23,680 nt of DNA from Jimgerdemannia flammicorona (Eukaryota > Mucoromycota > Endogonomycetes > Endogonales > Endogonaceae): contig RBNI01001207.1 in NCBI GenBank assembly GCA_003990745.1, forward strand, positions 1-23,680, written 5' to 3'. The notes beneath the pieces are model-generated. The model was given only the letters and a program-made list of their open reading frames with translations. It had not been told where the DNA came from and made no database searches. Below, piece by piece: positions 18,141-23,680 of this stretch; positions within the stretch are counted from its first letter, which is position 1, and the number at the start of each line of letters is the position of its first letter. The position numbers and the translations under genes were made by a program.

Positions 18141-18238
18141 AAAGTACTCTCTTATAACTTGGTAGCAGTAGTTTACAATCCAATTCTACTTCAAGACACT
18201 TCCTTACTTAGCTATAAATCTTTTTAAGAATTCCTATA
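18141..18238 (+). repeat. LTR2, right part
   Basis: CTCTTATAACTTGGTAGCAG followed by TTTACAATCCAATTCTACTTCAAGAC-type sequence matches the last 100 bases of LTR1 (reverse complement of 2740-2845), ending CCTATA for CCTACA. It resumes at the base where 7461-7856 stops. Confidence 0.8.
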
Positions 18239-18250
18239 AATTGGTATAAA
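18239..18250 (+). other. Decayed Gypsy primer binding site
   Basis: AATTGGTATAAA directly follows the LTR2 end, equivalent to AGTTGGTATAGA next to LTR1. It shows that LTR2 was a 5' LTR. The internal region that should follow is replaced by a palindromic element. Confidence 0.6.
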
Positions 18251-18497
18251 TAGTGCTCCCAATAAATTAAATTAAATCAAATTTGATCCAAATTCAATTC
18301 AGTCAAATCAAATTAAAGATCAAATTCAATTTGAACCTATTTTTTGAAATATAATAATCTGATAAATATATGTCCAAATGTAATAACTCTTAGCTTGTTA
18401 GATTTCTCTATATAAGAGAAATCTAATAAGCTATAGATTGTAAAATTTGAATATATTTTCATTAAGATATTACATTTCTAAAAATAGAGTTTGAATC
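18251..18497. mobile_element. hAT-type palindromic element, left part (MITE-3)
   Basis: It starts TAGTGCTCCCAATAAATT, the terminal repeat of the hAT family, with possible duplication GGTATAAA before it. The core is a palindrome like that at 9440-9610 (TTAGCTTGTTAGATTTCTC and its complement, ending near 18487). No right terminus is seen: LINE-2 begins at about 18498, so the rest is probably beyond the window on the far side of LINE-2. Confidence 0.65.
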
Positions 18498-20017
18498 AGT
18501 TTCAGGGGCTTGACAGTGATGGTGAGGATAGTTCTGAGGCTTATATCGGAGCAGGTGGCTAGAGCAGCCTCAGTGAAGTTTCTGAAGGAGTTGGAGGAGG
18601 TGGAGGTGGGTTTTGAGGAGACAGGCTCATTGGAGGAGGCTTTGAAGTCTGGAGTGACTATAGGGGAGGTGGTGGTCCCTATGATACAGTGCTTGAGGTG
18701 GGACCCCAGGGTGGTGCAGTTTCTGGTAAAGGGGGTGCCTATGATGATGATGGATAAGACTAGAAGGAGGGTGGAGGAGGTGATGGTAGGATATGGTGAT
18801 GTGGTCAATATTGGTTTCCAGATATGGGAGGGGACCACCTTCAGAATGAGTGACATAGACATCAGGATTAGACTGGCTGAAAAAGAGGCCACAGAGAAGA
18901 TGAGTGACTGGCCTTTGGTGATAATGTGGAGGACTTTTATCTGTAAGGTATTGAGGGTGAAAGAGTGTAAAGAGGAGGAGGAGGACTTGTTGGAGGCTCT
19001 GGAGGAGTTGAGTGGTGCTGTCGAGCAGAGGGCAAAGATCTGGAAGTTGTATGTAAAGTTGACACATCTGGGGATTATTGATGGAAAACATATTTGCACT
19101 GACAAGAGGCAGTGGGAGAGGGCTCAAGAGCACAAGAGGCAGAGAGAGCTGCTGGTGAGTATAGAAGGAGGGGCAAAGATGAAGGCTGGGGGCACTAAGA
19201 AGTCTGAGTGTATAGAGACAAGTGTCTGGGCCAGTAAGGGAGGAGGAGATGTAGAGGAGGGCCTGAAAAGAGCTGGGAAGATACTACACAAGGACTCATT
19301 TGCCAATGGTACATTTGAAGTCTGGAAACCAGTCTTAGATAATACTCCCCCTCTGGTCAGATAGGGTCTAGTAGTGAGGGGTTGGGCAGTAGAGGATGAG
19401 CTGATGCAGAGAGCTCAGTAGGTATACTTTGGGGTTTCTAATATGATGAAAGGAGGATAGATGGTGGCAGTTGGCGAGGATGAGCTGGTGAATGTCCTAG
19501 AGGAGGGGTGGGATGAGACTGCCAGTGTAGGGGCAGATATCACAATGCTAGATGTGGGAAGGCCTGTGATGCCTGGAGGGAAGGAGGTAGAGAACCTGCT
19601 GTAGATGAGCAAGATGATAATAACTTCGCAGCTGAGAAGTTGGGGGAGGTGGTCCTGCAAGTGATGAGTGAGGAGTATTGGACAAGGATTCTGTCTGGAG
19701 ATAGGGTAGTAGAGGTACTGAAGGCAGAGGTGCTTGTAATTCTCCTGGAGGAGGAGGGATATGAGGTTGATCAGGAGAGAGAGGCTGAGCTAGCAGTCAT
19801 TGCTGGTGAGTAGACTGCCTACTGTTGGGCAAAGCATCATAGTTTGCAGCTCTGGCAGGAGGTATGCATGGAGTATCATGAGGACTTCGAGGAAAAAGAG
19901 AACAGGGTGATGGCTGAACTTCTGGTTAGGCTGGAGGCAAAGGTAGCTAAAGAGAGAGAACTGGCTGCTAAATATAACTTAGACTTGGTACAGAAGGAGT
20001 TGAATGCAGATTTGTAG
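18498..20017 (+). pseudogene. LINE-2 ORF1, C-terminal two thirds
   Basis: Homology to LINE-1 begins at FRGLTVM (LINE-1 FRGLAVM) at 18501. It runs open for 284 codons to TAG at 19362-19364, the same place as the TGA at 5994 of LINE-1. It then continues with stops and frame changes through VAVGEDELVNVLEE, EEEGYEVDQEREAE and WAKHHSLQLWQE to TAG 20015-20017, which matches the ORF1 end in LINE-1. The Gly/Arg-rich N-terminus is missing, as in a 5'-truncated LINE insertion. It is the better preserved copy across 18510-19361, having Trp and Gly codons where LINE-1 has stops. Confidence 0.8.
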
Positions 20018-20048
20018 AGAATGAGATTGATATTTAACATTATTCCTT

Positions 20049-23000
20049 ATGAACAGTATAACATTTTCTCTCTAAATGTGAATGGGTTAAGGAGATCTGG
20101 GCAGCATAAGAACATTTTTACTTAGCTTAAAGGATTGGAGGCTGATCTCATTTTACTGCAGGATATGCAGTGTGAGGATGAGCAGAATCAGATAGAGTAG
20201 ACTAGAGAATGGAGAGGAGCTACTGCTTGGATTGGCAAAGTGGTATTTCTGGTGAGGAGGGGTAGAGGAGATTTGGGTGGAATCAGGAGCTGGGGTGACT
20301 GTTTGGTCTGGGGAGATTGACATCAACCTGGGTGGGAACAAGTGAGGGTTGGCTTCTGCTACTGCTCTGCAGCTAGGGGTGAGTGGATTGTATGGATTAG
20401 GGGTCTGCTGAAGAAGGGCATTCTCTTGGAGAAAGGAGTAGATGTTCTGGGAGGTGACTTTAATATAGTGCAGAATCTGCAGTTAGATAAAACTGATAAA
20501 GAGAGGAGTGTGGGAGGTAGGAGTAGTGGTCTGGAGACATAGGAGGAGGTGGAGAATCTTTGCTCCTTAGGGGATATGGACAGAACATGGTGGAGTGAAA
20601 AGAGGGTCTATATGTACTGGGTGAATGGACTGGATACAAGGATTGACTGGATTCTGATAGCTGAATACTGGGGTATAGATATGTGGAGATCTCTGAAGGT
20701 AGAGTAGTGCCCATGGTCTGATCATTGGGGGCTGTTAGGGTGGGGGCAGTTTGAGGGGAGTAGAGATGGACCTGGACATTAGTGCCTTAACTCCTCTCTG
20801 CTGGCTGAGAAGATGTTGTGGGACCCATGGGTGGAGGACATTCAAGTGAAGATAACTAGCTGGATATGTGAGAGTTCTTCTGTGGGTGTCTGTTGGATGA
20901 GGTTGAAGGAGGCTGTAAGGGTTTATTGGGGAGGTGCCAGTAGGGAGGTTGGGAGACAGAGAAGGAAGAGAGTAAGATGTGCTTCTAATAGACTGATTAG
21001 ATTGCAGATGAAATGGACTGATTTGATTTCTTTGGAAGAGATAGATGATTAGAGGTTGGAGAGAGTGAAATTGGAGATAGTGGAGCTGCAACAGATATTG
21101 AGAGAGGAGAAGGAGATTTGTATGAAAGGAATGGCTGCCAGACTAAGGTAGCAGAGGCTTGAGGAGTGAGAGAGACCTACTAGATACTTGTCAAGGCTCC
21201 TCCAAGCTAGGAGGATATGACATTGATGGGATGGGGTCCAGTATACAGAGGAGAAAATGGTGCATAGTATGTAACAGATCTTGGAAGTACTGAAGGAGAG
21301 GTGTAGAGGTCTGTAGAGTGAGGAGAGAAGGTAGTGCAGATGAGGAGATGATTGGCGATATACTAGAGGAGTAGAAACTGCCATCAATAGAGGGCCTTAG
21401 AGACTTGATACTACCAGTCCAAGAGGAGGAGGTCTAGGGAGTCCTAGCAGCAACTAGGCTTGAGATAGCACCAGGAGAGAATGGGTTACCATGAGACTTT
21501 TGGAAGAAGATAGTGAAGATCCCTGGAGTGTTAAGAGAAATGGCAGCCCTCTGTGACCATGTTCTTATGAATTGTGGGTGAGTTAGCAAGCAGGACTTAG
21601 AGCAGGTGGCCTTGTTGTATAAAGATAAGGGAAGGAGGGAGGATTGAAAGAACTGGAGACCAATCATGCTTCTGGATATAGATAGGAAGATGGTGACTAA
21701 GGTAATTGTTGCAAGACTACAGAAGGTTACCCAACAGGTGCTGGGTGAGAAGCAGTGGGGCTTTGTTAGGAGTAGGCTAATTAGAGATAGGACAGCCTGA
21801 GTTCATGGCATTATCAAAGGGGCAAGGGCTTGTGGATTGGATGAGAGACTGGTCTTTCTGGACCAGAAGAAGGCCTATGACCAGGTTCAGCAGGTGTGGC
21901 TAGACAAGATACTGGATAGGATTGGTGTTCCTCCCTGATTTCAAGCTTCTATATTGAGTCTGTTGGAGGGCAGTAGGGCAACTCTGATGTGTAATGGTCA
22001 CTGGGGTCTGGCATTTCTCTTGGGAAGAGGGGTTCCTCAGGGAGATCCACTGTCTCCTATTCTTTATGATCTTTCATTAGAACCTTTGATAGATAGAATT
22101 CACAAGAAGATAGCAGGGCTTTCTATATATGGGGTAGTATGGAAGGTTGTGGCTTTTGCTGATGATATGGTAGTTGAATTGGCTCCATGGCAGATGTTGA
22201 GGTGCTTAAGGAGATAGTAGAATGGTATGAGACATACTCTGGAGCAAAACTCAACTAGTATAAGTGTGAGATGATGGTGTTGGGGAATAGGCTAGTGGGA
22301 GGGGACATCATTGGAACAATTGTCCCTACAGGAGAGGTAGTGCAGTATCTGAGCATCTTTCTTTCTGTATATAGATCTGTCTTACTATGAGTGTGGTGTG
22401 AGAGGAAGGTGGCCATTTGGGGGGAGGCTCTTAGAGGTTGGGGAGGTCGCCACATCTCCCTAGTAGGTTGGGTGTCAATTGGAAATGGCTACTGGTTCCC
22501 CAAGCTATAGTATGTGGCTTATTACTTAGACTTTCCAGCTTGGGTGGTAAAGAGACTAATGAAGCTGGCTAGAGATTGGATTTGGGCTGGAAGAAGGTCC
22601 CAGATCAGTTGGGATACTCTGGCAACACTAGTGATTAGGAGAGGACTAGGCCTTGTGGATTTTCCTAAGAGGCTGCACTGCTTGCAAGCTTGGCAGTTTA
22701 AAAGGACTGTAGAACTGTAGGGAGGGGGTTGGGTGCCACTGATACAGAAGGTGTGGGAGATGAGATTCTCCCCTCGGGGATCATTGGGAGATTTTCTATC
22801 TCTGGTGGGCTTGAATGACAGTCGATGGCTGCAGTATAAGAGCTTCTGGTGGGGGGTGGTAGATGGAGCACACTGTATTGACCTGCACTGGAAGAGCAAT
22901 GAGGTGGAGATATTGTGGAGACCAGCTATGCAGAGATTGGACAGACTGCTACTGGGGGGTATTCTACTTGTTAAGTTTGATATTGGTGATAGAGTGGAGT

Positions 23001-23560
23001 GTCAGTGGGGACTTGGTAAGGATATTTGGCCAGGTAGTTGGCATGCAGTGAAGATTAGTGAGGGGTGAGACTGGGCAGGAGTCTGGTCCTGAAGTGCTGA
23101 GATGTGGAGGTGACTTCCACCCAAGTTCTGGATTGTATAGTAGAGAATACTGTGGAGGAATATCATGTTGAAATTCTGTGCTGGTCATCTGATAGATGGT
23201 GGCCAATTAGATTGTGAGGAGTGTTACAATATAGGGCAAGTTGTAGGATTTATGCAGATACCAGAACATTGGCTGGGAGAGTGTGAGGTTCTGGAGAACT
23301 TTTGGATAGTAGTGGGGGATTGGCTGGGTGTGAAGAGGAGGCTGGATGGGGGAGCAAGGGTGCTGGGAGGATTTGCAATCTAGGTTAGTGAGTAGTGTGG
23401 GTAATGGATGGCTTACTGTAGGGTGGGCTTTAGTAGTATAGGTAGAGCTGGCTGGACATTAGCTCTTTGTATTTGAAGAGAAGTAGAGGATGGGTATACA
23501 GGAGAAGCTGTTAAGATGAGAGTGGTTGGTGGGAGATTTGCTAACAGGGTGGTGGGTTGG
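20049..23560 (+). pseudogene. LINE-2 ORF2: endonuclease, reverse transcriptase, C-terminal region
   Basis: An ATG at 20049 aligns with the LINE-1 start but is followed by a small deletion and frameshift. Endonuclease landmarks: SLNVNGLRR (20074), LLQDMQCE, GGDFNIV (20453), DWIL and WSDHWGLL (20717). Reverse transcriptase: QWGFVRS, FLDQKKAYDQV (21870), GVPQGDPLSPILYDLSLEPL (from about 22029) and FADDMV (22154), the catalytic Asp pair intact. After it come WIWAGRR and RGLGLVDFPK, typical for Tad1/L1-type proteins. The end is unclear, near 23500-23560. More than a dozen TAG/TGA stops, mostly at Trp positions, and several frameshifts disable it. The protein would have nicked target DNA and copied the element RNA into it. 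Confidence 0.85.
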
Positions 23561-23680
23561 TTGGGGCCCCCAGAGTGGGTGACATCGCCATCTGGTAGAA
23601 GGGATCTGTGAACAGAGTAGGGGGTGAGTGGTGATGGTAAATAGCATGGTGGTCTTTAATCAAGAGAGAGTGGGGGGGGG
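23561..23680 (+). mobile_element. LINE-2 3' end, continuing past the window
   Basis: GCCATCTGGTAGAAGGGATC and the bases after it match the 3' ends of LINE-A and LINE-B. The window stops in a run of G before any tail is reached. Confidence 0.65.

Noticed and set aside
18470..19660. Minus-strand open frames opposite LINE-2 ORF1
   Set aside because: They are antisense shadows. The plus-strand translation aligns with LINE-1 ORF1.

Overview
The window looks like a transposon graveyard in the nuclear genome of a filamentous fungus, most likely a Pezizomycotina-type ascomycete (inference). The reasons are a Tad1/L1-type LINE, a Ty3/Gypsy element, short introns (60 and 84 bp), and heavy C-to-T / G-to-A decay, often CpA to TpA, as repeat-induced point mutation (RIP) leaves. 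There is no intact host gene, rRNA or convincing tRNA. The only long undamaged reading frame is the dUTPase-protease part of the Gypsy element at 1-863.

Left block (1-7460), all minus strand. Reading from right to left: a LINE (LINE-1) with its 5' part (ORF1 and the endonuclease of ORF2) breaks off at about 4312. There it meets the 3' end of a Gypsy pol gene (integrase C-terminus). This is followed by a complete-looking LTR (LTR1), a primer binding site, and gag, a dUTPase domain and the start of an aspartic protease. One LTR thus serves as the end of one Gypsy copy and the start of the next.

Middle block (7461-18250) is a nested stack that can be unpicked. A decayed plus-strand copy of the same LTR (LTR2) is split into 7461-7856 and 18141-18238. 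Minus-strand LINE sequence lies between the two pieces: LINE-A, with a 12-base poly(T) at its 3' junction, and a short tandem LINE-B. LINE-A is itself cut into four pieces by three insertions. Two are AT-rich palindromic elements (8282-9225 and 9352-9738). The third is a 6.7-kb hAT transposon (10578-17284). When the hAT and one copy of its 8-bp target duplication (CTCACTGG/CTTACTGG) are removed, the LINE aligns without a gap to the LINE-2 copy further right. The palindromic elements carry nearly the same terminal inverted repeat as the hAT (TAGTGCTCTSAA type) and 8-bp duplications, so they look like its non-autonomous relatives.

The hAT carries an intron-containing, broken transposase (11130-13663, BED finger to dimerisation domain), terminal arrays of a 14-bp repeat, several minisatellites, and minus-strand remnants of at least three further coding fragments, one resembling a BTB/POZ domain.

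Right block (18251-23680): a third palindromic element starts in the primer-binding site next to LTR2. It is interrupted by LINE-2 on the plus strand, which begins inside ORF1 and runs through endonuclease, reverse transcriptase and the C-terminal region to the window edge, with many stops.

All family calls come from motifs and from aligning copies within the window by eye. No database search was possible.
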